From Klebsiella oxytoca NBRC 105695 (GTDB taxonomy: Bacteria; Pseudomonadota; Gammaproteobacteria; Enterobacterales; Enterobacteriaceae): a stretch of 64,000 bases of DNA. The DNA lies in the NCBI RefSeq assembly GCF_001598695.1, contig NZ_BCZK01000010.1, forward strand, positions 1 through 64,000, read 5' to 3'. Below are positions 55,585-63,760 of the stretch, piece by piece. A program made the translations under genes and the position numbers. Within the stretch, counting starts at the first letter, position 1. Every line of letters starts with the position of its first letter. The notes below the pieces were generated by a model. The model did no database searches. It saw only the letters and a program-made list of their open reading frames with translations, and was not told where the DNA came from.

Positions 55585-56559
55585 TTAACTTGCCAGTTTC
55601 CAGCGCAGAGTATGGCTTCTACCCTTCCCGGTTTTGATGCTAATCACTTTACCGTTTGTTTCCATCTGGCATAATAAATAACGCATGCTGTAGATACTGA
55701 TATCCATCTCATTGGCTATTTCTCGAGTTGTTAACCATACCTCATCATCCAGCTCGCTTTTTCTTAACCGTTTATTGACCAATCGTTTAATACTTTGCAA
55801 AGCTCGCTCTTTATCATCCAGCTGTCTCTCCAAATTACCGGACAACGTTGTTTTCCATATTAGCTGGTCTTCATCCGCATCACGCTCGTGATTATTAACA
55901 ACCTCAGTATATTTATCAGAAACGGATTTTTTACCTAGCCACATAACGAAATCGCTATAGCGGGTGATATTGACTTTACGCATAATCGAGCGTCGATAAC
56001 TGCTAAGCGCCTTAATACTACAGCCCATTCTGCGAGAAATTTCATCGTGGCCTAATCCCTGGCTCAAATAGCCTAGCATTAGCTGTTCCCGCCATGTCAA
56101 CTGGTAGGGGCCAGGACATTTGCTACAGTTTGGTTTACGTAAGTCCGGAGGGCCACACATGAGATCGGCAAAAAACAGCATGAACAATTTTCTCCGGATA
56201 GTGGTTACCGAATTTCTCATCGCGATGACTGAACTGACAACCGGGCAATGAAAATTTTTGTCGTAATGTTCACTACGTGGATAAACGCTTAGCCACTTTT
56301 TATTGAGAAGCTTAAACTTATAGTCATTGTGGGTGCGAAACTGTTGACAATCGACCCAGTCAAACGCTTTTTCTCCAGGTGATTGGACCTGCACGATGAG
56401 ATCGGCTTCGCGCGATTTTCTGACTAAGGATACAGTAATTTTTCCGCTAAACTCATCCTCAAACAGCTCCTCCAGGAGAAAGATTATTCCCTGAGAAAAA
56501 TAATTGTTCTCAGTTGCCACATAAACCGGCAAATATGTACCACTGGTATCATTCATCAT
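55585..56559 (-). CDS. LuxR-type regulator fused to a PapI/FaeA-like winged helix
   Basis: A 324-aa regulator with two DNA-binding parts. The N-terminal ~130 residues resemble no receiver I recognise. A small cysteine cluster (Cys135, Cys145, Cys148, the last two as CxxC) precedes the first HTH. Residues ~153-200 are a LuxR/GerE-type HTH (LTWREQLMLGYLSQGLGHDE, ISRRMGCSIKALSSYRRSIM). Residues ~270-324 (VWLTTREIANEMDISIYSMR, LLCQMETNGKVISI, GKGRSHTLRWKL) look like the small PapI/FaeA/PefI fimbrial regulators. It sits inside the fimbrial locus, 242 bp upstream of the second chaperone module, and may switch that module. Confidence 0.8.
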   Translation of the reverse strand: MMNDTSGTYLPVYVATENNYFSQGIIFLLEELFEDEFSGKITVSLVRKSREADLIVQVQSPGEKAFDWVDCQQFRTHNDYKFKLLNKKWLSVYPRSEHYDKNFHCPVVSSVIAMRNSVTTIRRKLFMLFFADLMCGPPDLRKPNCSKCPGPYQLTWREQLMLGYLSQGLGHDEISRRMGCSIKALSSYRRSIMRKVNITRYSDFVMWLGKKSVSDKYTEVVNNHERDADEDQLIWKTTLSGNLERQLDDKERALQSIKRLVNKRLRKSELDDEVWLTTREIANEMDISIYSMRYLLCQMETNGKVISIKTGKGRSHTLRWKLAS

Positions 56560-56693
56560 ATTGCTCTCTTATCTGGAAGTTGTCATCTCTACAAAAATAA
56601 ACATTAAAAAAGATTATACAGTTATTACCCGACTAACTCTGACGCCTCAACTCGCAATATTTTAAAAGTAACGTAAATCTTTCTACAACCTGT

Positions 56694-58073
56694 TTACATA
56701 GTCTGTCGTTCAATTACACGTATGCGCCAATGTTCAATATAATTACCGCGTTCTTGTGGAACACCATATTCATCCACTTTAACGGCTAACTCTGCTTCAC
56801 CGTACAGACGGATATCTTTCACTACTTTCCGAAGCCATCCAGGGAGGTCGGAAAATTTTTCTTGTAATACCAGGCCAGTTATATCGGTGTCCGCAATCAC
56901 GGTACCATCAGACAGACGACGATTGACCGAAATGGTTAGCGCCGCTTCAGTGTGCTCATCCTCGAACAGCGGCTCGCCTGCATGGATGACTTTATACCAG
57001 GCCTGTTCACCCGCACTCTGCGTCCCTTCCTCTTGAATAAATTGCGCCAGCCATGCGCTATCCCGCGCTTCCTTTTGTTGCCTGAACTTGTGCATCGCTT
57101 CTTCTACTCGCTGATTGGCGCGTTTAAGGTGGCGCTCAAAATCCTCCTGCGACAATCGGCGTTCGCCGCGTATCGTTTCCGTAATGCCGGCCAGAAAGAC
57201 TTCCTTATCAATATGTATCTGTTGTTCATCCCGTTGTTCGAGTACCGCCAAAATGTCATAACCCATCGCCATCCCGGCCGCAAAATCCGCCAGTTCACCG
57301 TCAGTTGCTGGCAGTGCAGGATAGTGCGCTTCCTTAAGGCTCGACTGTAATTTTCTGGTTAATACTTGCCACTGCGCATTTTTTTCTTCCAGTTGGGTAG
57401 CGCGCGCAGTAAGCGCCCGGAGCTCATTCTGTTGAGTGACATTTTTTTCCTCTGCCGCAGCCAGTTGCTCATAAGTTGCCTGGAGAGCCATGACCTGCTC
57501 CGCCAATGTACTATCTGACTGTTGTACTTCGCGGCGAAGCAGAATGAGTTCATTCTTCAATCTCTGTACCTCTTTACGGGCTAACTGGAGGTTTTTACGT
57601 AAATCGATCTCTGCCGGGCTAAGCGACATATGTTGTATCAAAGCCTTAATCCAGCCCCCTAAAACGTGCGGTTCCGGTAAAGCGCTATTTTTCGTGACAC
57701 CAGCGGCTGAGGTGACGTTGTCACCCGAAGCCGTTCGGGCCTTCTTAGCTGTCGGTTCCGTCGGCCTGTTAGCCGGTGATTGCATTCGCTTGTCAGCGCC
57801 AACAGCCGGCGGCGCGATTGTTTTTCTGATGACTGCTGGAGGCTGAGCTGTCGATTTCTCCTTATCAGGCAGAGAACGCTTTACAGCAGATTTTTGACGC
57901 GTAGCAGAGGATTTTTCTTCCTCCGTCTGGGGCTGAGACGGGGATGTGATGGCTTTGTTTTCGTCCTTGCGTGACGTCCATTCACGGGCATAATTCAACA
58001 CATCTGCCTGCGAAGATGAAATCGAAATGATACTCATAATCAGGACCAAAACATTCCCTGCTCTTCGACCCAT
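56694..58073 (-). CDS. Periplasmic coiled-coil protein with degenerate FKBP domain
   Basis: A 459-aa protein. The N-terminal signal peptide is cleaved near SSSQA (residue 23). A Lys/Pro/Ser-rich low-complexity stretch (~35-130) follows, then a coiled coil (~153-250, heptads of Leu/Ala/Glu/Gln). Residues ~258-345 match the FKBP_N dimerisation domain of FkpA/Mip proteins (AAGMAMGYDIL, IDKEVFLAGITETIRG, LSQEDFERHLKRA). Residues ~360-457 follow an FKBP-like layout (WYKVIHAGE, LSDGTVIADTD, LPGWLRKVVKDIRLYGEAELAV, IEHWRIRVIE) but lack most aromatic active-site residues. It may be a periplasmic chaperone without strong isomerase activity that helps fimbrial subunits. It starts on a TAATG overlap with the lipoprotein gene. 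Confidence 0.8.
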   Translation of the reverse strand: MGRRAGNVLVLIMSIISISSSQADVLNYAREWTSRKDENKAITSPSQPQTEEEKSSATRQKSAVKRSLPDKEKSTAQPPAVIRKTIAPPAVGADKRMQSPANRPTEPTAKKARTASGDNVTSAAGVTKNSALPEPHVLGGWIKALIQHMSLSPAEIDLRKNLQLARKEVQRLKNELILLRREVQQSDSTLAEQVMALQATYEQLAAAEEKNVTQQNELRALTARATQLEEKNAQWQVLTRKLQSSLKEAHYPALPATDGELADFAAGMAMGYDILAVLEQRDEQQIHIDKEVFLAGITETIRGERRLSQEDFERHLKRANQRVEEAMHKFRQQKEARDSAWLAQFIQEEGTQSAGEQAWYKVIHAGEPLFEDEHTEAALTISVNRRLSDGTVIADTDITGLVLQEKFSDLPGWLRKVVKDIRLYGEAELAVKVDEYGVPQERGNYIEHWRIRVIERQTM

Positions 58074-58461
58074 TAGATACTCTCACCGGTTGGCTTCGCT
58101 GCCAGGCTATTGAGCATTTCGGCTCGGATCTCCGAGCATAATTTTACCGCCTGAAACTTATACAAAGCATCAATAGCATTACGTGTTTCAGGATTAACGG
58201 AACCTCTTACATTGGTATAACCGGAAGCGCCGAGCATCACTCGCTCAAAGCGTGATTTGAGATCGACATGCTTAATATGATTAATCGACTCCAGTGCCTG
58301 AAGCTCTTTTTCGCACTGGACCATATCCAGCTCTCCGTCTGAGGTCACTGGGGGCTCTACGGATTCCATGGACGAAGTCACCTGAGAAGGAATTTTTTTC
58401 CAACGCAACCCGTTAAAAATGTACCTGCAATGATCGCGGCTATGCATCCTAATCTAAACAT
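58073..58461 (-). pseudogene. Small lipoprotein gene split by an A7 tract (frameshift, possibly phase-variable)
   Basis: From the ATG at 58461 the minus strand reads a lipoprotein signal, MFRLGCIAAIIAGTFLTGC, with lipobox LTGC, then VGKK followed by an early stop (FLLR*). The other frame, open to 58073, continues after the same point as IPSQVTSSMESVEPP and has the bulk of a ~105-residue protein. The switch falls in a run of seven A (T7 at 58393-58399 on the plus strand). One extra A would join the two parts into a 129-aa lipoprotein. The downstream frame could start at its own ATG at 58447, but that product would lack a signal peptide. Its stop overlaps the next gene's ATG. Family not recognised. 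Confidence 0.65.
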
Positions 58462-58644
58462 TATTTCATGTACTCCATGTGTATTTCTTTTTTAATTATC
58501 TTTCCTCCTGAAATAAAGCACAGGAGGCCAGCAGATATTTGCAGAAGATATCCCAAGAGTTAATTTCACCATTAATAAACAGCAGCCAAAAGACGTTAAT
58601 CAGCTGACATTTGAGGTAAATCCGAAATAGCTTATTAACTCGGG
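58462..58644. other. Gap between first fimbrial module and accessory genes
   Basis: 183 bp with no gene. It contains GGAG about 11 nt upstream of the lipoprotein ATG and is AT-rich. It could hold a promoter for the accessory genes; no clear terminator hairpin was found. Confidence 0.35.
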
Positions 58645-59172
58645 CTAATCATACTCCAGAAGAAAAGTGGTGACGCACTCAAAGTCCCCTTCTCTGACCA
58701 GACTGTGTACTGGTGCAGAAATAAAGGCCTGAAAATTTAAAAAGGTGTCTCCTGATCTCAATGCTGCCGGTCGCATAGGTACATTCGGTTTAACCGGTAC
58801 ACCATTCTCATCTTCCACCGCAATGGCAATGCCGCTCGCTGTTCCGCTAACCGCAAATAGTCCTGGCTGAGCGCTATCTTCGGTTCCCATAAAGGTTACG
58901 GTAACCGTATCGCCAAGCGAGAGATCGCACTCCGTCAACCAGATGGAAAAACGCTCACGTTCACTGCGGGGATATTTCATAAATGTCTTAGAAGGCACGT
59001 TACGAAAATCGACAATCTGATCTTCCGAGTCAACGTGCAATTCGCAGGGATCGGCAATCAAATTCCCGGAGAAATAGACGTCAGTATCAGCATGCGTGAC
59101 CGATACGCCAGCCAGCAAAAGCATGAGAGGAAAGCTTGCCAGGCTAAGTACGCGCACTTTGTTTTTTTGCAT
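58645..59172 (-). CDS. Minor fimbrial subunit
   Basis: A 175-aa pilin starting at the ATG at 59172 (MQKNKVRVLSLASF), which overlaps the preceding stop as TAATG. The longer frame to 59211 lies over the upstream gene. The signal peptide is cleaved near VTHADT. The first beta-strand is DVYFSGNLIADPCELHV, with the second cysteine in WLTECDLSL. The middle has GIAIAVEDENGVPVKPN, a common pilin motif, and the protein ends in CVTTFLLEYD. A third cysteine near the C-terminus (DFECVT) is unusual for a pilin. It is the last structural gene of the first module. Confidence 0.85.
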   Translation of the reverse strand: MQKNKVRVLSLASFPLMLLLAGVSVTHADTDVYFSGNLIADPCELHVDSEDQIVDFRNVPSKTFMKYPRSERERFSIWLTECDLSLGDTVTVTFMGTEDSAQPGLFAVSGTASGIAIAVEDENGVPVKPNVPMRPAALRSGDTFLNFQAFISAPVHSLVREGDFECVTTFLLEYD

Positions 59173-59765
59173 TATTCGTACTCCAGGCCGATATTCACCA
59201 CGCTGCGCCATTCATTAGCCAGCAACGGAACGGGAAGACGCCATAGCTGAGCCTGTAACACCAAATCGTTGCGTCCGGGGTAGAGAATCTGCGGCCGACT
59301 CTGAATCGCGGGTCGCAGGAGCTCTCCCTGTCGGTCGCTGAGGCGCAGCGCAACGCCTTCGACTCCACCATGCACCCGGAAAAAGCGGTCATCCATCGGT
59401 TCTGCTTCCCCATAGATAGTCATTCTTACCGCAGACTGTCCGTTTAACATCGTGGCACCGCGCATCTGTTGGCGATCGCGCATAAACTGATACTCTCCCG
59501 GACAGCGATCTAATTTGATGTACACCTGTACTGATGGCGTCACGCTCCCCGGCCGTTCCAGCCCCCAGGCAATGGTACTGCCCAAATCGATCTCTTGTTC
59601 AGCCGACTCAGGCAGCAACGCGCAAGGTGACGCAACAAGCGTTCCGCTAGCGCGTATCCCACCGTTCAGGCCATCGGTGTCCCAGTTTGCGGCGCTCGCA
59701 GCAGAAACGATTCCAGCCGTCAAAAGCCACAATATGAGGGTGGTTCGACCAAATCCTTTTTTCAT
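59172..59765 (-). CDS. Minor fimbrial subunit or adapter (PapJ-like size)
   Basis: A 197-aa pilin, starting at the ATG at 59765 (MKKGFGRTTLILWLL), preceded by AGGAGAAGC. A frame to 59828 overlaps the chaperone gene and is rejected. The signal peptide ends near AASAAN. Cysteines are in ASPCALLP and DRCPGEY. The core motif GVALRLSDRQGELLRP and the terminal SVVNIGLEYE strand are typical of chaperone-usher subunits. The inserted loop RDRQQMRGATMLNG makes it longer than the others. It lies directly downstream of the chaperone, 32 bp after its stop. Confidence 0.83.
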   Translation of the reverse strand: MKKGFGRTTLILWLLTAGIVSAASAANWDTDGLNGGIRASGTLVASPCALLPESAEQEIDLGSTIAWGLERPGSVTPSVQVYIKLDRCPGEYQFMRDRQQMRGATMLNGQSAVRMTIYGEAEPMDDRFFRVHGGVEGVALRLSDRQGELLRPAIQSRPQILYPGRNDLVLQAQLWRLPVPLLANEWRSVVNIGLEYE

Positions 59766-59797
59766 CAGGCTTCTCCTGTGTACAGCTCCGGCATCCA

Positions 59798-60532
59798 TCA
59801 GGTAGCCGGGGTTTCTGCAGCTCGGCAAATGTTACCGCTGCAGCTAAACGGCAGGGTTGGCTTACCGCCGAAGTCGTTAATCGTGGTGACGTGCGGCGTG
59901 GTATAGTGCGAACTATTGACCATCGCGGTGGACTTAGGCGGCACCATCACCGTTTGAAATCCGCTAGCCACCGCCACTTTCGGCGCGGCGGTAATACCAA
60001 TTACCGTCATGTAATAGGGTGTCGGGTTTTCTATCCGATAACCGCCGTTGACTTTATGCAGCACCAGCTGGTTATCCCAGCGGCTATACTTCTCCGGCAG
60101 GATGGCTTTGGGACGATAGAACAGTTTAATTCTGGTGTGTAACGCCAGCTGCATCACGTTGGGTCGCTCGCTTTTTGGTGGTACCTCGCGCACGTTGAAA
60201 TAAAAAATGCTCTCTCTGTCCTGAGGTAACATCGCGGCATCCGGCATGGCGTTGATACGCATCATGCTTTTACCTTTAGCTTCAAGACGCTGCAGCGGCG
60301 GAACGACAACAAGAGGGCCGCTGATTTTTTTCCCGTGCTCATCTTCAATCCATCCCTGCGCCAGGTACGGCATTGATGTGCTGTCGTTAGTAATACTCAG
60401 GGAAATGCTCTTTTCCGAACCGGGAAAAATGGCCCGAGTCCTGTCCAGCGCGATCGCAGCCCCGGCTTCGTTTATCAGACCCGCGGCCAGACTTCCCAGC
60501 ACTATCGTCATCGCTATCTTTTTGCTTTTCAT
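59798..60532 (-). CDS. Periplasmic fimbrial chaperone (PapD/MrpD-like)
   Basis: A 244-aa chaperone. The ATG at 60532 (MKSKKIAMTIVLGSLAAG) gives a proper signal peptide cleaved near NEAGAA; the frame to 60640 overlaps the usher gene. Marks: LDRTRAIFPGSEKSISL, YLAQGWIEDEHGKKISGP, VPPLQRLEAKGKSMMRI, the signature DRESIFYFNVREVPPKSE, and TRIKLFYRPKAI. The C-terminal domain has NPTPYYMTV and CSGNICRA. It follows the usher by 19 bp and serves the first module. It resembles the second chaperone of the locus closely over the central motif. Confidence 0.93.
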   Translation of the reverse strand: MKSKKIAMTIVLGSLAAGLINEAGAAIALDRTRAIFPGSEKSISLSITNDSTSMPYLAQGWIEDEHGKKISGPLVVVPPLQRLEAKGKSMMRINAMPDAAMLPQDRESIFYFNVREVPPKSERPNVMQLALHTRIKLFYRPKAILPEKYSRWDNQLVLHKVNGGYRIENPTPYYMTVIGITAAPKVAVASGFQTVMVPPKSTAMVNSSHYTTPHVTTINDFGGKPTLPFSCSGNICRAAETPAT

Positions 60533-60551
60533 TACATCACCATTGACTTTC

Positions 60552-63053
60552 TCAGCCGCGAGTGACCGGCTTGCACGGCAGCAATAGTTGCTGTGCAGGG
60601 ATAACCCGCGGCAGTACGACTTCACACTGAGCGGAACCACTCCAGTGCACGGTTAAGCGTTCATCCGGATTCACACCGGTCAACCAGGCCAGTCCACTGT
60701 CGCTGACCATACCCAGTTCGCGATCTTTTGCATTGTGTACCGTGGCGCCGAAAGGCGGATGGCGTCCATCTTCCTGGCTAAGGATTGCCACGACCTTAGA
60801 ACCCTTCAGCACATCAAAGCGACGGAAACCGATAGCGCCTTCAGTCAGGGCGAGCTCTACAACCGGCGTTCCGCCAGACTCGACATCATCCGGCAGACGA
60901 TTAACGTCAATCTCAGCCCTGGTTCGATAATAATTTGGCACTCCAGGGATAACCGCGATGCCAAAAGCATTGGTATAGCCCTGTAAGCCCACCGGAACAC
61001 CGCTTACTCCCTCCGTACTGACCATCAAACGCGTCCCCCCCTGCACCCCACCGGAGTGTAGGGCCACGCCTTCAGCGGTGGCGGTCATCCCACCGCTGGC
61101 GGAAATACCAAAGGAGGTGTACTGGCTTTGCGCCCAGTTAAAGTTGGTGGTGACATCCGCTATATTGCCGGGATGAGAATAGTAGCCACTCATCTGGCTA
61201 CGCGTTCCCTCACCGCCCCCGACGCTGTTGCCGGCGTTTATGCTGTAATAGTCGTTGTTATCCAGCCTTTGGCTCCAGCTGGCATTTTGTGTATAACGGT
61301 CGCGGCTTATGCTGCCGTTATAACCCACGGTTCCCGAACCAAACGGCATCGTCAGTGAGATATAGGCGCTGTCGTCCTTGCGGCCATTGAACTCACTGCG
61401 AGCGGCGTTGAGGGACAACGACAGATGTCGCCAGTCGCCGAGGTCAAAATATTTATTCAACGATACGCTGTAGCGATCGGTCGCCGGGCGGTTCCAGTAA
61501 GTCTGATGCGACCAGTTGATGTGCGTTGACAAACGCAGGTCGGCAAAGTTTTTGGTCGCCTGGATGGTATAAAGCTCTTTGCTGTTCCCGACGTAGCCAT
61601 CCCGATAGCGCATATCCAGATATTCACCCATGGTGAGATAGTTGCGCTCGGAAAAACGGTAACCGGCAAACGTGACTTCACTGTTGATTTCATCAAACCG
61701 TTTGGAATAGCTCAGGCGCCAGGACCGTCCTTGCCTGCTTTTATCAGCCGGGAAACGAGCGCTGGCATGAGTAACGTCAGCAGAGAGCGTCCCGTAGGCG
61801 TTCATATCACGACCGGCGCCAAGCGCCAGGCTGTTGTAGTCCTGAGAAATAATGCCGCCGCCGTACAGCGACCACGCGTTGGTAAGGCCCCATGAGAGTT
61901 CGCCTGTGGCAAAGTAGGGTCCTTGAGTGCTGTGGTTATAATCGCGCGGACGACCGGTGGTCATTTTATAACGTAGCTGGCCGGGACGCGTCAGATAAGG
62001 GACCTGAGCCGTTTCAACCGCAAATGTCTGTACGGAGCCATCCTGCTCTTCAACCCGCACATCCAGGCGTCCGGTTAGCGCGCTGTTTAGTTCCTGAATA
62101 CGAAACGGGCCAGCGGCAACCGTCGTTTCATGGATGACTCTGCCCTGTTGGCTGACCGTCACTTTGGCATTGGTGCGAGCGATACCGGATACTTCAGGCG
62201 CGTAGCCTCGAAGCTTAGGTGGCAGCTGGCTTTCATCGCTTGCCAGCGACAAACCGGTATAGCGCCATGAGTCAAAGAGATCGGAAGAGAGATAGTCTTC
62301 ACCGACGGTGAGTTTTGACATCATTCCAGGTAATGCGCGATAGGCGTAAAAACGGCTCCAGTCAAAATTACGTGAATTTTTATCCGAACGTCCGGTGGTA
62401 TTGTAATAGCTCCCCTGGTAATCCCCTCTCAGACGCCAGGGTCCCAAATTGACGCCCGTCGTACCGCTGATGCTGGCGCTCTGGCTCTGATTCCCCTGAC
62501 GCGGCCAAGTGACATTGGTATTCAGGTTATAGTCAACCAACATCCCGGGGATACCCTCTTCCCAGCGGGAAATCGGTAACCAGGAAGCATCCTGATATTC
62601 CAGCCAGGCTTGAGGCACCGCGATTTGCAGGGATGACTCTGACAGATCGCCGCGCAGGACGACGCCTTCAAGAGCGGAAAAATCAGCGCAACGCCCCTCG
62701 TCGAGCCACTTAATCATTTTAAACGCGTCTTCCCGCAGACCGAGAAGCTCTACCTGTGCAGGCGTCAGACAGGTTTCTACAACCACTCCATCGTCACGGG
62801 TTCTTTCAATAAAAGAAATTTCCTGGTCAGAAATACTGTGCTCGTTTAAGCGCATGCTGAGCGTGTAGGTTCCGGGCATAATATAACCGGCGCGGGAAAA
62901 ACGCGACAAGTCGATATTTTCCCGGTCTTCCGAGTCCAGAATATCTATATTAAACTCTACCGCCACTACCGGTGATGTAGAACCAAAAATGGCAATAACA
63001 ATGTAAATACCCAGTCGTCGCAGGTAAAAAGCTGGTGGTCTGCTTTTTTTCAT
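60552..63053 (-). CDS. Outer-membrane fimbrial usher (PapC/MrpC-like)
   Basis: An 833-aa usher that threads pilins across the outer membrane. It has an N-terminal signal peptide, then the N-terminal chaperone-binding domain (FNIDILDSEDRENIDLSRFS, LNEHSISDQE, CLTPAQVELLGL with a cysteine pair around 113 and 137). The beta-barrel holds a plug domain (~245-330: RGYAPEVSGIARTNAKVTVSQ and AGPFRIQELN). The C-terminal domains have RFDVLKGSKVVAILS, GATVHNAKDRELGMVSDSG and the terminal cysteine pair CEVVLP / LPCKP. It is full length. It is the only usher in the window, so both chaperone modules probably use it. No strong ribosome-binding site precedes the ATG. Confidence 0.95.
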   Translation of the reverse strand: MKKSRPPAFYLRRLGIYIVIAIFGSTSPVVAVEFNIDILDSEDRENIDLSRFSRAGYIMPGTYTLSMRLNEHSISDQEISFIERTRDDGVVVETCLTPAQVELLGLREDAFKMIKWLDEGRCADFSALEGVVLRGDLSESSLQIAVPQAWLEYQDASWLPISRWEEGIPGMLVDYNLNTNVTWPRQGNQSQSASISGTTGVNLGPWRLRGDYQGSYYNTTGRSDKNSRNFDWSRFYAYRALPGMMSKLTVGEDYLSSDLFDSWRYTGLSLASDESQLPPKLRGYAPEVSGIARTNAKVTVSQQGRVIHETTVAAGPFRIQELNSALTGRLDVRVEEQDGSVQTFAVETAQVPYLTRPGQLRYKMTTGRPRDYNHSTQGPYFATGELSWGLTNAWSLYGGGIISQDYNSLALGAGRDMNAYGTLSADVTHASARFPADKSRQGRSWRLSYSKRFDEINSEVTFAGYRFSERNYLTMGEYLDMRYRDGYVGNSKELYTIQATKNFADLRLSTHINWSHQTYWNRPATDRYSVSLNKYFDLGDWRHLSLSLNAARSEFNGRKDDSAYISLTMPFGSGTVGYNGSISRDRYTQNASWSQRLDNNDYYSINAGNSVGGGEGTRSQMSGYYSHPGNIADVTTNFNWAQSQYTSFGISASGGMTATAEGVALHSGGVQGGTRLMVSTEGVSGVPVGLQGYTNAFGIAVIPGVPNYYRTRAEIDVNRLPDDVESGGTPVVELALTEGAIGFRRFDVLKGSKVVAILSQEDGRHPPFGATVHNAKDRELGMVSDSGLAWLTGVNPDERLTVHWSGSAQCEVVLPRVIPAQQLLLPCKPVTRG

Positions 63054-63159
63054 TTTTTAAAATCCATTTATTGCCTGGTAGAATTCACCGGTGGGAGATG
63101 TCAATTCCGGAAATAATTTAGATGAGCAGTTCATCTATTTTTATCATTCATTTTTTCCG

Positions 63160-63693
63160 TTATTGATAGGTCACCATGAAACGAATGATTCCGTACCAGT
63201 CGCCTTCCGACAGCGTTTTGCTGCCGCGTACTAACGATAATAAGTAACGTAACTCATTGTTTTCATTTTGTATCATTACGGCCGGCATCGGTATTCCGTC
63301 GCGAGCCACATCGCCAGCCTGATTGTGAATACGCAGTCCAAGCCCCTGGGCCTCGCCATTGACTTTAAAAATATCCGGGCGAAATACCTCAGTTTCCCCG
63401 CTAAAGGTGATATTTACGCTTTGCCATAAGCCACCGCGGCTCCGTTCCAGTGAGCAATTCACCAGTCGTACTGCGAAGGGTTTGATGACCGCCTTGCCTT
63501 GTTCATTAAGATCGTTATACGAAATCACGCCGAATGGAATTTCCTGCCAGGCATCGTTGGTATGAATGGAACAGGCCGACTCCTGAATTTGACCATTCAT
63601 CGTGACCAGTCCCCGCCCTTGATCGGACGCCAGAGACAACGGTGATATGCCTAATAACCCACTCAAAATCAGATAACGCGATATTTTTACCAT
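63160..63693 (-). CDS. Fimbrial subunit, possible PapH-type terminator
   Basis: A 177-aa pilin lying between the major pilin and the usher, the place of papH/mrpB, whose products end and anchor the rod. The signal peptide is cleaved near PLSLAS. The first strand is GLVTMNGQIQESACSIH, with the second cysteine in LVNCSLERS. The core is GLGLRIHNQAGDVARDG, ending in WYGIIRFMVTYQ. The order (major pilin, this gene, usher, chaperone) is the reason for the PapH/MrpB suggestion; the sequence alone does not prove that role. It is 106 bp upstream of the usher start. Confidence 0.82.
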   Translation of the reverse strand: MVKISRYLILSGLLGISPLSLASDQGRGLVTMNGQIQESACSIHTNDAWQEIPFGVISYNDLNEQGKAVIKPFAVRLVNCSLERSRGGLWQSVNITFSGETEVFRPDIFKVNGEAQGLGLRIHNQAGDVARDGIPMPAVMIQNENNELRYLLSLVRGSKTLSEGDWYGIIRFMVTYQ

Positions 63694-63760
63694 GACTGTG
63701 CTCCTGAATATCGGGCTGCAAACGCAGCCCGAATAAAGCTACATGAGAACAGGACTCACC

